From Zeugodacus cucurbitae (lineage: Eukaryota > Arthropoda > Insecta > Diptera > Tephritidae): a DNA stretch of 64,000 bases. The notes under the pieces were generated by a model. That model saw only the letters and a list, made by a program, of their open reading frames with translations, had not been told where the DNA came from and searched no databases. Each line of letters opens with the position of its first letter. The first letter of the stretch is position 1. Position numbers and translations under genes: made by a program. Location of the stretch: contig NC_071670.1 in assembly GCF_028554725.1 (NCBI RefSeq), positions 33,660,001-33,724,000 on the forward strand, read 5' to 3'. This document shows positions 48,113 through 60,902 of the stretch, piece by piece.

Positions 48113-50593
48113 CCGCCACGATGTAAGAGTCGTGCTTGGCGATTTTAACGCCAGGGTGGGTAAAAAAGGTGTCTTTGGCACAACAGTCGGAAAATTCAGC
48201 CTCCATGACGAAACATCGCCAAACGGCCTGAGGCTGATCGACTTCGCTGGGGCCCGAAATATGGTCGTCTGCAGTACCAGATTCCAGCATAAGAAAATAC
48301 ATCAAGCTACTTGGCTGTCTCCTGATCGAAACACGCGGAACCAAATCGATCACGTTGTGATAGACGGAAGACATGTCTCCTGTGTTTTAGACGTGCGTAC
48401 GCTCCGAGGACCAAATATAGACTCGGACCATTATCTGGTCGCAGCGAAGATACGCACCCGCCTCTGTGCAGCAAAGAATGCCCGTCAACAAACACAAGGA
48501 AGGTTCGACGTCGAAAAGCTGCAATCGCAACAGACAGCCACGAAATACTCTACTCGACTTGCACTCCTGCTCTCTGAGAGCACTCATCAGCATCTCGGTA
48601 TAAGGGAACTGTGGAACGGCATCTCAAACTCACTGCGTACCGCTGCAGCCGAAACAATTGGTTTTCGGCAACGACAAAAAACAAGCTGGTACGATGAGGA
48701 GTGCCGTCTCGCAGCGGAGAGAAAACAGACTGCCTACCTCGCAACGTTGCAAACGACCACAACACGTGCGGGATGGGATAGATACCGAGAGCTGAAGAGG
48801 GAAGCGAGACGCATCTGCAGACAAAAAAAGAAAGAGGCCGAAATGCGTGAGTACGAAGAGCTTGAGAAGCTGGCAGACAGAGGGAATGCTCGAAAATTTT
48901 ATGAAAAAATGAAGCGACTTAACGAAGGTTTCAAGACCGGAGCATCCTCATGTAGAGACCAAGGTGGTAATTTGGTAACCGATGTCCAGGGCATACTGGG
49001 ATTATGGAGGGAACACTTCTCCGACCTGCTGAATGGCAGTGAGAGTACAACACCAGGAGATGGCGAACTCGATCCCCCAATCGATGACTATGGAACAGAT
49101 GTTCCATTACCCGACCATGAAGAAATTCGAATAGCAATTACCCGCTTGAAGAACAACAAAGCAGCGGGGGCCGATAGATTACCGGCAGAACTATTCAAAT
49201 ACGGCGGCGAAGAAATGATAAGGTGCATGCATCAGCTTCTTTGCAGAATATGGTCGGAAGAAAGCATGCCTGACGATTGGAATCTCAGTGTGCTCTGCCC
49301 AATCCATAAAAAGGGAGATCCCACAATCTGCGCCAATTACCGTGGGATCAGCCTCCTAAATATCGCATACAAGGTTCTATCGAGCGTACTGTGTGAAAGA
49401 CTAAAGCCCACCGTCAACGAACTGATTGGACCTTATCAGTGTGGCTTTAGACCTGGAAAATCGACAACTGACCAGATATTCACCACGCGCCAAATCTTGG
49501 AGAAGACCCGTGAAAAGAGGATCGACACACACCACCTTTTTGTCGATTTTAAAGCTGCTTTCGACAGCACGAAAAGGAGTTGTCTTTACGCCGCGATGTC
49601 TGAATTTGGTATCCCCGCAAAACTAATACGGCTGTGTAAGTTGACGTTGAGCAACACCAAAAGCTCCGTCATGATTGGGAAGGACCTCTCCGAGCCGTTC
49701 GATACCAAACGAGGCTTCAGACAAGGTGACTCACTATCGTGCGACTTCTTTAACCTGATGCTGGAAAAAATTATAAGAGCTGCAGAGCTAAACAGGGAGG
49801 GTACCATCTTCTACAAGAGTGTACAGCTCCTGGCGTACGCCGATGATATTGATATCATCGGAAGCAACAACCGCGCCGTTTGTTCTGCTTCTTCCCGCAT
49901 GGATAAGGAGGCGAAGCGAATGGGTCTGGAGGTGAATGAGGACAAGACGAAATATCTCCTGTCATCAAACAAACAGTCGGCGCATTCGCGCCTTGGCTCC
50001 CACGTCACTGTTGACAGTCATAACTTCGAGGTCGTAGATAATTTCGTATACCTGGGAACCAGCATCAACAATACGAACAATGTCAGCCTCGAAATCCAGC
50101 GCAGAATAACTCTTGCCAACAGGTGCTACTTTGGACCAAAATCAAGCTCTACAAGTCGCTTATCATTCCCGTCCTGCTCTACGGTGCAGAAGCTTGGACG
50201 ATGTCAACATCAGATGAGACGACACTAGGAGTTTTCGAGAGGAAAAATTTGCGCAAGATTTATGGTCCTCAGAACATTGGCAACGGCGAATACCGCAGAC
50301 GATGGAACGATGAGCTGTACGAGTTATACGACGACATTGACATAGTTCAGCGAATAAAAAGACAGCGGCTACGCTGGCTAGATCATGTTGTCCGAATGGA
50401 CGAAAACACTCCAGCCCTGAAAGTGTTCGATGCAGTACCCGCCGGAGGAAGCCGAGGAAGGGGAAGGCCTCCACTCCGTTGGAGGGACCAGGTGGAGAGC
50501 GACCTGGTTACACTTGGGATCTCCAACTGGCGCCGAACTGCGAAGGAGAGAGAGAGATGGCGCACTATCGTCGATTCGGCTATAACCGGCTAA
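48113..50593 (+). pseudogene. RTE endonuclease/reverse transcriptase polyprotein, nearly open
   Basis: The frame is open without a stop from 48113 to 50228 but has no natural ATG, because the endonuclease N-terminus was lost on insertion. Endonuclease motifs are VLGDFNARVGKKG (near 48132), NQIDHVVIDGRH and NIDSDHYLV. The RT follows, with INYRGISLLN-like ANYRGISLLNIAYKVLSSVL, motif A LFVDFKAAFDS (Asp near 49545), motif B GFRQGDSLSCDFFNLML and motif C LLAYADDIDIIG (YADD at 49836-49847); all catalytic residues are present. Around 50125 a deletion shifts the frame, and the C-terminal part continues at 50123-50593 (KLYKSLIIPVLLYGAEAWTM, LRWLDHVVRMDE, GGSRGRGRPPLRWRDQVE). It is truncated and frameshifted, so it is not an autonomous element. 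Confidence 0.93.
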
Positions 50594-50617
50594 ACGGTTG
50601 CAACGCCAATCACATAC
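48113..50617 (+). mobile_element. RTE retrotransposon, 5'-truncated, with 14-bp target duplication
   Basis: The 2505-bp insertion is bounded on both sides by AAAGACGCATAATC (48099-48112 and 50618-50631), a clear target-site duplication. The 5' end is truncated within the endonuclease domain, as is usual for LINE insertions, and the 3' end follows the C-terminal coding region by only about 25 bp. It is the best-preserved member of the family in this window. Confidence 0.95.
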
Positions 50618-50719
50618 AAAGACGCATAATCGTTAGAGAAGAATCTTTGTGTGGTTGAGTAAAATGTGTTCTTGAAGAATCAAAGTTTACTTTTTATGTG
50701 GAAAACGGTATACGGTAGG

Positions 50720-51020
50720 ATTTCTTTGTTTACAAAGGGTCCACTGCACCTCTAAATGAGAATCTAGTCAAGACAGTTGGAAGCTGTTCTGCAATTGTAA
50801 TTGAATCTCTAAGATGAAAAAGGACATAAATTGTATTTTGACAAATTCCTCCAGTCTTTTCGATAATTTGAAATTCTTTATGACAAAGGAATATATGCAG
50901 CTGGGACTGTTCGTTCCAATCGCTATGCAATTTCTACATGGCCCAACAAAAATGTTTTGTCCATAGGAGGACATTGGCTTCAAAGTTCGTGGGAATTGGT
51001 GTAACGGACAAAGCTCGACG
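50720..51020 (+). pseudogene. piggyBac-like transposase fragment
   Basis: Translation on plus gives KGSTAPLNENLVKTVGSCSA and IVIESL, then DEKGHKLYFDKFLQS and, after a stop, YDKGIYAAGTVRSNRYAIST. The pattern hkLyFDkF ... kGIyAaGTvRsNR is characteristic of the DDE_Tnp_1_7 (piggyBac) domain, where the Asp of YFD is part of the catalytic core. Several stops and frameshifts are present. Target duplication of the RTE shows that this sequence was already here when the RTE inserted just upstream. No TTAA-flanked ends were found. Confidence 0.72.
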
Positions 51021-51140
51021 ATATGAAAAGGATTCACAATATTATATTGAAGTGAAATTTCCAGAAGTGGTTTTACTTCATGATTTGTCGGTGCAGATTC
51101 ATGAGAAATCTGAATGTTACACTCTTTCTAGAACTCTTTC

Positions 51141-54100
51141 GTAAGAACAATAATCAAAACTTTTGGAATTTGGTTAAATTTTCGAGACATTAGGGACTGT
51201 ACACGCCCACTATTTATAATTTAGGGCCTTTTCCTCGCTTTGGGTCTAGTATTTACTTATTTTCCGATCAATTTTACCCATTATACATTGTTGATATTTT
51301 TATGGCCACATTAATATGAAGACAGGGAAGTACATATATCCACTTAGGAAAGAATTTTATATAAATTAGCCCAAATTAGTCCAATCATGTATCGGGCTTA
51401 ATTATGTACGGTTAATCAGCAGATGAAATCCAACGCATATATATAATACAAATTTGGCCGAAAACGGTTAAAAACAACGAGCAAATACATAATTCTACGC
51501 ATGAAGAGTATTAAAATAATTCTCATTATCATAATTCTCATTATCATATTTAACAAATTAACATTTTTATGGCCATATTAATATGTTGCAGCGCAATTTC
51601 CTTGCGCATAAATAACTATTTAAGGGAATATTTATTAACATTTCAATTCGGAACGTCAGCCATTCTGTTTTGTTTGCCATATATGAACGCTGACGGAATT
51701 TTAATTAAATTTTAAAATAGTGACTGACAGTGAATTAAATTGCGTATATATTACTCTATTGGAGTTGCGTATGTAAAAGTGGAGTTTTTACGCAGCTATA
51801 AATCAAGCTTAGGCCACACTTGCTTAAATATAAGGTCAGATGTTATTCAAGTTTCTTTATAATAAAGAGCATTTTTTTGGAAGAAACAAAACGTCTATAA
51901 TTTAATGTTATGACCAAGAAATTAGTTTTGTTATAAAGAGAAGGGTTTGATATTATGGTGTAAAAATTATTTGGGGCAGAAGTACGCCGCGGCAGAGTCC
52001 AGCCAAGAGTCCCAATTTTCGACCACTTCTTTGCTGAAATTGTTGCCGTTTGTAAGCAGTAAACGTTGTTCCTGAATATGTCTGTCAAACCGAGAATAAA
52101 TCAAGTAACAGCAGTCAAAAAGACCAACTTCTAAAGAAATTTTGCCTTATTAAAAACCACACGTCTAAAAAACACACTCTGTAAGAAAAGATTAGGGTGC
52201 ACACCCATTTAATTTAATATTATCATCGCCACAAAATCATTATGGCGTACATTTTGGGTTTCTTCAGACAAAAACTCATCACCAATTAGTTAGTGTTTCT
52301 TGTCTACTCTCTCTCCCGTTTCTTTTACTCACCAGCAAATGATTTCTCCTTGGTGTTTATGTGATGTGATTAGCTTCTACTGATGTTTACTGAAGCTCAG
52401 CGATGATTTCCTTTGTCCCATACAAAATAGATGGATTTCCTTGACTGCAGTTGTATTGCTGAATTTGTTGTTGTTTTTTATTTAGTTTATATTTTTTTTT
52501 TGTGAATTAAATATATTTTGAGGTCAGTGACGATGCTGCGATCATTAATGATGGATCCATTTATTAGATGATGGGCATTGTTGTTTTAGCATCCATGTGT
52601 GTGTGTATAATACACTTGTTTGTGGTGGTGGCGCAAATACTTAATTACCATCATCAAACCTAACGACAAACAAAAATAATTATGTTCGGCACACGAAATG
52701 CTGGTGTTGACAACTGTAATGTTCGACACGGTTAATATGTGAAAGTTGTAAGTCAACTATTACTTTGTTGTTTTTGCTGTCGGGGTTTCTGTGGTGGCTC
52801 AATCTACCAACAAGCAGCTAGAGCAATTACCGTCGTTGTTTAGTTGTTGTCGTTAAAACTGTATCTGTGTGTTTGTTTTTCACAATTTCTGTTTGTTAAT
52901 TAAATTCGTTTAGCTTGTCCTTGTGTGTTTATTTATTTTAATTATTTGTTGAATTGTATGTGTGCACTTTTGGGGATTATGCTTGACGAAAACTTTTAAA
53001 CTTTTTGGTGCTTATTCACTTCTTCATTTGTGTTATTTCCTATATTTTTAATTTTAGTGTTAATATTCGAGAAAATATTGTGTTTTTAGCAATAGAGTTA
53101 CACTTTTGTAGCTTTGTTGTATATATATATAGTGGTCTTTTTGGTTTGACATATGCTTATATTATAATTTAGGTACTTGGTACTCGATACCTTTGTAGTG
53201 ACACATTGCCACAAATCAAATAGAATTTAATTTCGCACATAAATTTAGCATTATATTCGACTTCCATTTTGGTTTCACGAAACTAAACACTTTACTTTCT
53301 TTTTTCGAAAATCAGCTGATTTATAGTGATTTTTTCACATGCCGCAAACTTTATTTTATTTATTTGATCGCGTTTGATCGACCCTTCCGACCGTTATGAG
53401 TGTTCAGCTAGTTAATATTTAAACCACAACTATTCTTCGTGTCATCATCGCCACCAAAATCGTTATGGTAATAATGCGCCCTCACGTCCTCTGCCACAAA
53501 TTCGGCGCCCGTTTGCACAACACTCAACATTGTTGGCTAATTCAAACCATCAGCCCCACCACTAGTGCAAATGCAAGGTGTGACGGAGAGAGATCGACTT
53601 CGCAATCACAAACAAACGCGCACAAACTTGACCTTTGACACACATATACCCCAATAAAATCGAATCCTTAGAAATAGTGTAACTACACTTATACATGAAT
53701 CTCAAAGAATACCCACTAAACTCGCTACAAAGCAACAAACCAAATTATATAAAGTTCAGGGGGTTTCGTTAAAAACTAACATACGCGAATGAGTTCTCAT
53801 TAGAAAATTAGGGATGCAAAATAAAGAGATGCAAAGCAATTACGAGAACTCTTTTACATTTCTTACCTTAAATAATGTGAGAACGTTTTCGAAAATATTC
53901 ATGTAATTACAGCCAACTTCATTCAAATACATAAATAAAATGGAGATAAGGTAACATGTGTAACATTTTAAATATGTGCAACAATTGAATTAATTAAAAC
54001 TATTCATCAATTCTCCAAAATATTATAAGAAACCATCATTTGATCATTTGGTTTTGATTTTGAAGCTTTTAATAATAATAATAATATTCTTCAATTGGAA

Positions 54101-56342
54101 TTCTTGGTTGTAAATAAAAGATCTTACAGAGCATTTTCAATACAGTTCAAGCTGTTTTTTGGGTGTTGATGGAAATCTATCAAATGTTTAATAATAAATC
54201 ATTAGTACAAATCAAATCAGTCAGTACAAAGAGAACTTCAATATACTTTTTTCAAATTGATAATGAGAAAAGTCAGTCTGCATTTGAAAAAACACACAAA
54301 CAAAATACTAACTAACAAATGCCTTAATGACTCCGACAATACTGCTTATTTTGTCTAGACATTAATCTCGTTCTAAACAGTATTATACTAAGACTAAACG
54401 AACACTAGCTTCAGCTAAGGAACTTAAGGACAAAAGCTAAAAATGTTTTAAAAGCATTAAGCGAAATGAATAAACAACCTCAGTTTGACACGAAACCGCA
54501 AAGGTGGTGGTGAGGTCCGACATTTTTTTTTTTGCTTCAGAATATCTGCCAGCATGAAAGGGACTTCACAATCATCACAAATCTCACAGCGATAGCAATG
54601 AATTTTGAGATTGTATTATATAGATCTATAATTTGTTCTTTTAAGACTATAATTTTGTATGTACTATTTTCCAACAATTTAGAGCCTTCGATACTCTTTG
54701 TATTGGTTTCAAAACTATTACAAAACTAGTCAAAAGATTAATATATTATACATATATGCCAAATGTTCTCGAATGAGAGACTTCACTTATTAAGAAACAA
54801 CAAAATAAATGAACATTTGAAAACTGATGGATACTAAAGACAATCTTGATTTGTTTTTCTTAAAATTCTTTGACTTTTACTTACGACTTCTCATATCCAC
54901 AATATAAACACTTTTGTATTATACTCATAATTAAGTTGGACTTTATGGAAACACATGTGCATTAAAACAGTCCGCTTAAGTCCACTAAGTATTTAATTAA
55001 GAAGACACACACACAAACCGACCAACCAACAATCAAAAGGTCAATTCAACTTGTTGACACATTCAAATTAGGTGACAGCCAAATTTAAACACTTGAAAAC
55101 ACATATATGTATTTCAGAGCTTAATAACAGCACGCTACACAGCCACTAACACAAGCAAAGATTCGGAATTTTGAAATTTGGGATAATTTTAAGGTTTTCC
55201 AGCGAAAATGCTCAGCATTCATTTCGACCGAGGCATATTTTTAGGCGCTACAAAGCGTTATGATGAATGTCAACGAAATAATCGAGCAGGTATTCAGTCA
55301 GCTAGCAGGCGGGACAAAAACGCACAAATGACAAGCAGTACGCAAAATGGCAGCGCAGTGTTAACGGAATTAACAACAACAAATGAAAACAACAGCTTAC
55401 CACAAGCACACACATATGTATATAAGCTGACAATGCTATAGTAGGCAGTAACCACAACAAAAACAACAATAGCAATAGTAAAAACGACGAAAGTCTGAAC
55501 GTTGTCAACCGCAGCAACGACGAAGATTGTGTAGACAAGAGGCTAAAACAATTGAAAACGTTTTTTGTTTGCCACCGCTTGCTTTCTGCTCTGTTGCGCT
55601 TTTCGCCTTCTCATTCCTTCGTTTTATTCGTTAGACTTTTTTCGAAACGACTTTTGTTGTGTGTCAGTGTGGGTGTATAGTTTCGTGCATCTCGTGTGTT
55701 TTTCAGTTTCTATTCATTTCTGCTTTTCACTTTGGTTTGTTTATTTCTCTACTTTTTTGTTGTTTTTTGATTTGTCGTCGTAAGGGTCTTCATGCTCTGA
55801 TGCCTTGTGCTTACTTGCAGTCAGTAAAACAAGTCAAATTAAGGTAATTAATGCGCATTTGTGGCTTGGGAATTTTATAGTTTGTGTAACAGTCCCTTCA
55901 TGTATGTGTTTTTGTAATGTTCTTTCGTTGATTTTAAGCTGTTTCCTTCTGCACATTTTGCATAACGTGACTGTTATTTTTAATGATCTTGGTGAAAGAT
56001 TAATCACGAATCGATTCGTGAATTTGTAATCCATGGTTGTCTACTACAAACCTTGGATTTTGATGAATCGAACCACAAATAGTACATAATCAAATAGAGT
56101 AATATAATCATATAGGGTTATGTAATATAATGCCGGCAAAATTTTTGACTAGAGGGTGGCTCAGAGAAGTGACTATTTTGTAGATAAAAAATATTGTCTT
56201 TGTTCCGTTGTGTAGTTAAAAAAAGTGTCTACGAATAGAATTGATGCTAACTCAGAACATCCGCTGAGATTGTATGAAGATTGTTTGTACGCTTGACAAA
56301 TAATTGAATACTTGCTAATGATTTTTAATTACACATAACTAA
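51141..56342. other. Mostly unrecognised intron/intergenic DNA
   Basis: No mobile elements identified. The part 52440-53200 is T-rich on plus, with TTGTTGTTTTT tracts. Apart from the candidate start exon at 53408-53530, I cannot support a gene. The frame at 55208-55441 plus (starting MLSIHFDRGIFLGATKRYDE) is open but has no supporting motif. TATATATATA at 53120 and short AC runs at 55006 are simple repeats. Confidence 0.4.
53408..53530 (-). CDS. Candidate start exon or small ORF
   Basis: ATG at 53530 in a favourable context (GCCAACAATG) begins MLSVVQTGAEFVAEDVRAHY and YHNDFGGDDDTKNSCGLNIN, ending at TAG. The acidic, balanced composition differs from random AT-rich frames here. A donor-like GAC|GTGAGG inside the frame would give a 15-codon first exon (MLSVVQTGAEFVAED). 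It could be a first exon of a minus-strand gene whose later exons I cannot locate. Not recognised. Confidence 0.33.
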   Translation of the reverse strand: MLSVVQTGAEFVAEDVRAHYYHNDFGGDDDTKNSCGLNIN

Positions 56343-57544
56343 ACAGGTAAGGAAGGACTAAGTTCGGGTGTCACCGAACATTTTATACTCTCGCAATTTA
56401 CTCCCATATTTGGCATATATATGGTAGATATAAAGTCCATTCCAAGTTTGAAACCCTAATATTAAGTATGTGGGAGATAGATAAAGTTATGACACGATTT
56501 TACTCATTGTTGACACGGAGACATATTATTAGAAGAAACCTATTTCCTCAAAATGTCTTCAAAATATCTGAGAGACTTAACTATAATTTCGGTAAAAAAA
56601 TTTTAGAAGTACAGAGGTCCTCATATTCGATATATAGGGTCTTGAAAACTTGTGGACCGATTTCGACGAATTTTAGAAGGGCGATGCCACTCTTTAAATA
56701 CACAATTTTTGTAAAGTTCTGTTCCGATATCTTCACTAGACTAACTTTAGTTTTTTTTTTATGGCTGGGATATATCATTTTGTATTGTAAAGTAAACTAT
56801 TCAGACCGACTACAGAGTTCTGGTATATCATTGGGAAGCTAGGAAGATACGCGGCGGAACCACGCCCCTTTAAAATTTTTTGAACCATTTTGAGTGCAGC
56901 ACTTCTGTGCCATCTTTATAATGAAATTTAAGGTTTTCCTTACTAAATTAAAGCATTTTTAGTAGTTTTCAACATAACCTTTGTATAGGAGGATTATAAT
57001 CCGTGTTTTTTTTTCATTTTTGGACTGTATAAAGCAGTACCTAAAAGAAATGACTCCAGAAAGTTTCCTAGATATAGCTTTAACAGTTTGCGCGTATGTA
57101 CAAAATACTTAGTAGGGGGCGGGGACACGCCCACTTCCCCAAAAAAAATTACATCCACATATGCCCCTTCATAGTGCCTTCCTCTTTCGTACCAAATTTT
57201 ACTTCAATAGCTTAATTTATGGCTGAGTTATAGCTTTTTATATGTTTTCGGTTATTGCCATTTTGTGGGCGTGGCAGTGGTCCGATTACGCCCATCGGAC
57301 ATTACCTTCTTATGGTGCTAAGGAATACGTGTTCCAAGTTTCGTTAAGATATCTCAATTTTTACTCAAGTTACAGCTTGCACGGACGGACGGACAGACAG
57401 ACATCCGGATTTGAACTCTACTCGTCACCCTGATCAGTTTGATATATATAACCCTAACTCGTTTGGTTTTAGGAGTGACAACCAACCGTTATGTGGACAA
57501 AACTATAATACTCTCGTAGCAACTTTGTTGCGAGAGTATAAAAA
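56343..57544 (+). repeat. Tephritid hairpin-ended repeat, full diverged copy
   Basis: It starts ACAGGTAAGGAAGGACTAAG with hairpin GTTCGG-GTGTCA-CCGAAC and TTTTATACTCTCGCAATTTA, and ends CTCTCGTAGCAACTTTGTTG followed by CGAGAGTATAAAAA. The internal CCACGCCC blocks and a GACGGACGGACAGACAGACA tract at 57381 are retained. It is more diverged and carries small indels relative to 37136. Confidence 0.9.
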
Positions 57545-58094
57545 GCATAAAGAAAGTATTTTTCCGAAATTCCTCGTCCCTTTCTTTCTAAAGTCCTTCC
57601 TTTTTTTTAAGTAATAATTTGTTATTTTTCTTCTTATTAAAGTTTCCTCTTTAGCACAGTGTTAAGAAGGTATGAACTAACTTTGAAAATAAATTATTTG
57701 GCTATTTGGTCGCAGGAAAATCATAATATATTTTATTTTTATTCAAAATTTTGTTTCGAACCTATAATATTTTAACTGATATATTATAGCGATTTTTACC
57801 TTATAAATATATTTAGATGAAGTAGCATCACTTTAAATATAAATATATCTATCAATATTATCACACTATTATAACAAGTTCAAACCTTCTCACTGCAAGA
57901 TAATTACGCTCTTAACTCCTCCATTTTATAGTAATAACCATTAAATGTTCCAAAACAAAATAGTTTGTAGAAGTTCCACAGCCCTCATATACTTTGCGAT
58001 AATAAAACTGTGAAAAACAATACGACAAACAACCAAAACAGCAAAATTACAAATCGCATAGTAAAATAGCAAGTAAATAGCTGGTATGACTGAC
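57545..58094. other. No gene recognised
   Basis: AT-rich DNA between the repeat and the candidate exon. Nothing seen. Confidence 0.4.
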
Positions 58095-58167
58095 CTGCAT
58101 TTGCTTCACACATATTACCGACAACTCCAGTAGCGACTGAATGTTGATGTTACTCATACGCCCCGGC
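58095..58167 (-). CDS. Candidate internal or start exon (MSNINIQSLLEL...)
   Basis: A 73-nt segment sits between a good acceptor (TTCCTGCTGTAG) and donor (ATGCAG|GTCAGT). It reads PGRMSNINIQSLLELSVICV and KQMQ, ending in phase 0. The Met may be internal or the start. The peptide has ordinary, protein-like composition, and both splice sites fit the consensus. No other exon with a phase-0 acceptor was found nearby, so the gene it belongs to is unknown. It is on the same strand as the host gene at 15-29 kb and might be a far-upstream exon of the same or another gene. Confidence 0.42.
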
Positions 58168-60329
58168 CTACAGCAGGAATATAAACGAAATGCATTTAGC
58201 AGTGAGTTGATGCAGATAATGAAGCACCGCTGACGTATAATATATGTCTTCACTTGCAAATTGGACGAAAGAACAAAAAACAGCATACTGCACATGCATA
58301 CACACTGATGGGTTGAAAATTCTTCCTCAACCACAAAATTTCACCTCCACAACAAACAAACAAACATTCACGAGTATAAACATATGATCCTAATTTTCAT
58401 GTTTATTTTATCATTGTCTTCTTTGTTCTTCAACCGCACATCAGCAAGCTCGATAATAGCGCTGATAGTTTTATGGCTGGCGATAATCAACACTAAGTGC
58501 AGACAGGCCTTTCAATGCTTCATTCACGTACATACAAACATTCATTCATATACTTATGTACATATGTATATGATTCCCCGTAAGTAGTAAATGCTGCCTG
58601 CTTATATGGTTACAAAACATACATATGTGCATGTGCTTGTATGTGTGAGTGTGTCTGCTTGTAAACTCGTGAAGGCTGTTGCGAATTTTTCTTGTTGCTT
58701 GCTTTATAACAAACAGAAAACTAATTTAACTGAAAAACGTTTGTTAAAAACAACTTTCAAAACAAAATTTTCAAACTTTTTGTAAATATTTTCTCAATTC
58801 TTCGCAAACAAACACATTTTCATCTCTTTGTGCACTTTTGCTTTAAACTTTTTATTGCACAATTTTTTTACATTATTATTTTCTTTCCTAATTCTTGTTA
58901 GTTTTTTGTTACCACATCTAGCGTCGCTCGCAGTGAATTTCGTATATTCAAGCCAACCACACTCTTTTGTAGCGAGAAACAGTCTGACGCTGGGCCAACT
59001 CGTCAGCTGCCTGGCTACTTGGCAGCGCACTTGTTTATTTAGCTCGCTCGTTGCATGAGCCTGTGTGCAAAAAATCGCTTCTATCTGTTGTTCCTGGCAT
59101 TGTTGTTGCTGCTGCTGCTGCTGCGGCATTTCAGACACAGCTGACTACCTCACGGCACGTAATCCCATAGCAGTCACCGGTCTCTTTGTTGGTCGTTTGC
59201 AGCTGCAACTGGCAACAGTAGTAAACAGCAGGTGATTTCCCTCTCTGTGTGGTGTTTACCCGGCAAAGCGGAATTCAGGCTATAAAAGCGTGCAATTTCG
59301 TGTGGAGACGAGCATATTGTTGTTGTTGTTGCTATTTCTACATAATAACATTAAATGAGATGTTACAGTTACTGATTGTTGCTTTCTTGTTTTCCTTTTC
59401 TGTTATTTGTTTGAGAGTGCAAAAACGAGAGCGCATTATAGAGGCAAGTGGAAACGCCAGTCGAATAGCATCGTGTGCAGCATCGCAACGGGGTTTCTGT
59501 GTTTCCATAATATTGCATTACTTTTGAGTAATTCAGGAATTTACATTACTCGCCGTCGAAGTTTGTAATTATTTTAAAGGTCTGATATATTTTGTATGAA
59601 CAATTTCCTATTTCGAAATACTGGGCCGAAACATATTTGGAAAATAGAAAATAAACAAATAGAAAAACAAACTTTTTGATGAATAAGAGAGAAGTGTTTA
59701 ATTAACAACAATTTATTTTACTATATTTATTATTTTTTGACAATAATTTTTTATATATTGAATCTGAACATTTTAAATAAAATAAAAAACCTTTAATCTA
59801 TTTGAAACTAGATAAGATGAAGAAGTGATTGAGCTGTTTTTGTGGAAAGATGCAGGCAGAACTCTTTTTTTTAAGCTTTCTAAGGCATTGTACAATGGGT
59901 TTGGAGCATTTCAGATTTTAGACATATATTAATATTCGCTGTTCTCTACTTCCTTCTTAAGCTCATAGTACTGATTAAATACTTCCGCGTGAATCTAATC
60001 GCAAATTGACTTGAGAATTTATCCAGCTTTTCGGATTTCTGTCTTGATATTTTAGTTAAAATAAGGGAGAGAGTAAAATTACTACTCTCTCTTTGAATAA
60101 CAATTTTATGCAATTTGGCATGAATCATAAGTTCGTTAAGATCTACATAGGCCAGAAACTTGGATAGTCCAATAGAACAACAAAGAAGTAGAATAATAAA
60201 GGAAAGGGAGACCAAAGAGATCTGCAGAGCAAAAGAGATACCTTATATGTTATTCCATGAAGTAAACATCAATGATGTCAAAACATGTGAATTCAAATAG
60301 CATCGCAGGTGAGTTTCAATTCTCAAAGT
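58168..60329. promoter_or_regulatory. Possible promoter area with TATA box and CTG tract
   Basis: 59090-59300 is richer in GC. It contains a (CTG)n tract at 59107-59123 (poly-Gln if read on minus, MSEMPQQQQQQQQCQEQQ) and a good plus-strand TATA box GGCTATAAAAGCG at 59278. No downstream gene could be assigned. The rest is AT-rich and unrecognised. Confidence 0.3.
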
Positions 60330-60495
60330 GTAAGTGCAAATAAGTGGCAGATGACAAAGTTTGAATGATGAAAATGGAAGTAGCAATGAATTGCAGAAAC
60401 TAGCAACACAAACGCGAGCTCGTTTAATGAAGACATTTAGCATTTAAGTGCAGTTTTAATAGCGAGCAAATAGCACTCCTGCATTTAACGATATT
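60330..60495. repeat. Dispersed repeat, partner of 20-180
   Basis: It matches 20-180 over roughly 160 bp with scattered substitutions, including 'atttagcatttaagtgcagttttaatagcgagcaa'. No coding content. Confidence 0.7.
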
Positions 60496-60902
60496 ACGAG
60501 AGGTATATGACAGCGCCCACTTATATGAGAAGCCCTATATCTTTGATTATCAAATAAAGCCTAATTTGGTATAGCCACGGATAATTGCCATTACACAATA
60601 TTAACTTTTATTAAATACTTTCACTTTACAATAGATAAATCAAGCGTCAATGAAGATACGGTAATAAAGCTTCGAAAAAATAATAACGGTTGGAACGTAT
60701 TATACCTTCTCGAAGTTCCATATACAGAATAATTGAATCTCCGCAGACTTGACTGCCTTTATAAAATTATGGAAATATTTACACACCTCTGATTCTTACA
60801 AATAAATAGAATATATATAGTATTTACATACTATTTAATTTCTTGCCCGATAAGGAATATTTTGCAAGATAAAACTTCGAAATATCAATATTTATATCAT
60901 AT

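Noticed and set aside
47994..48374. 126-codon minus-strand frame across the RTE border
   Set aside because: Mostly antisense to the RTE endonuclease, and it crosses the insertion boundary at 48113, so it cannot be an old gene.
50768..51037. 89-codon minus-strand frame
   Set aside because: Antisense shadow of the piggyBac-like fragment, whose plus-strand translation shows the family pattern.
50938..51144. 68-codon plus-strand frame starting MAQQKCFVHRRTL
   Set aside because: It is a shifted frame overlapping the piggyBac-like fragment; the motif-bearing frame is different.
58794..59138. 114-codon minus frame with poly-Gln
   Set aside because: The Gln run comes from a CTG microsatellite, and the rest has no recognisable motif or splice context; a plus-strand TATA box also lies just beyond. 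Not supported as a gene.
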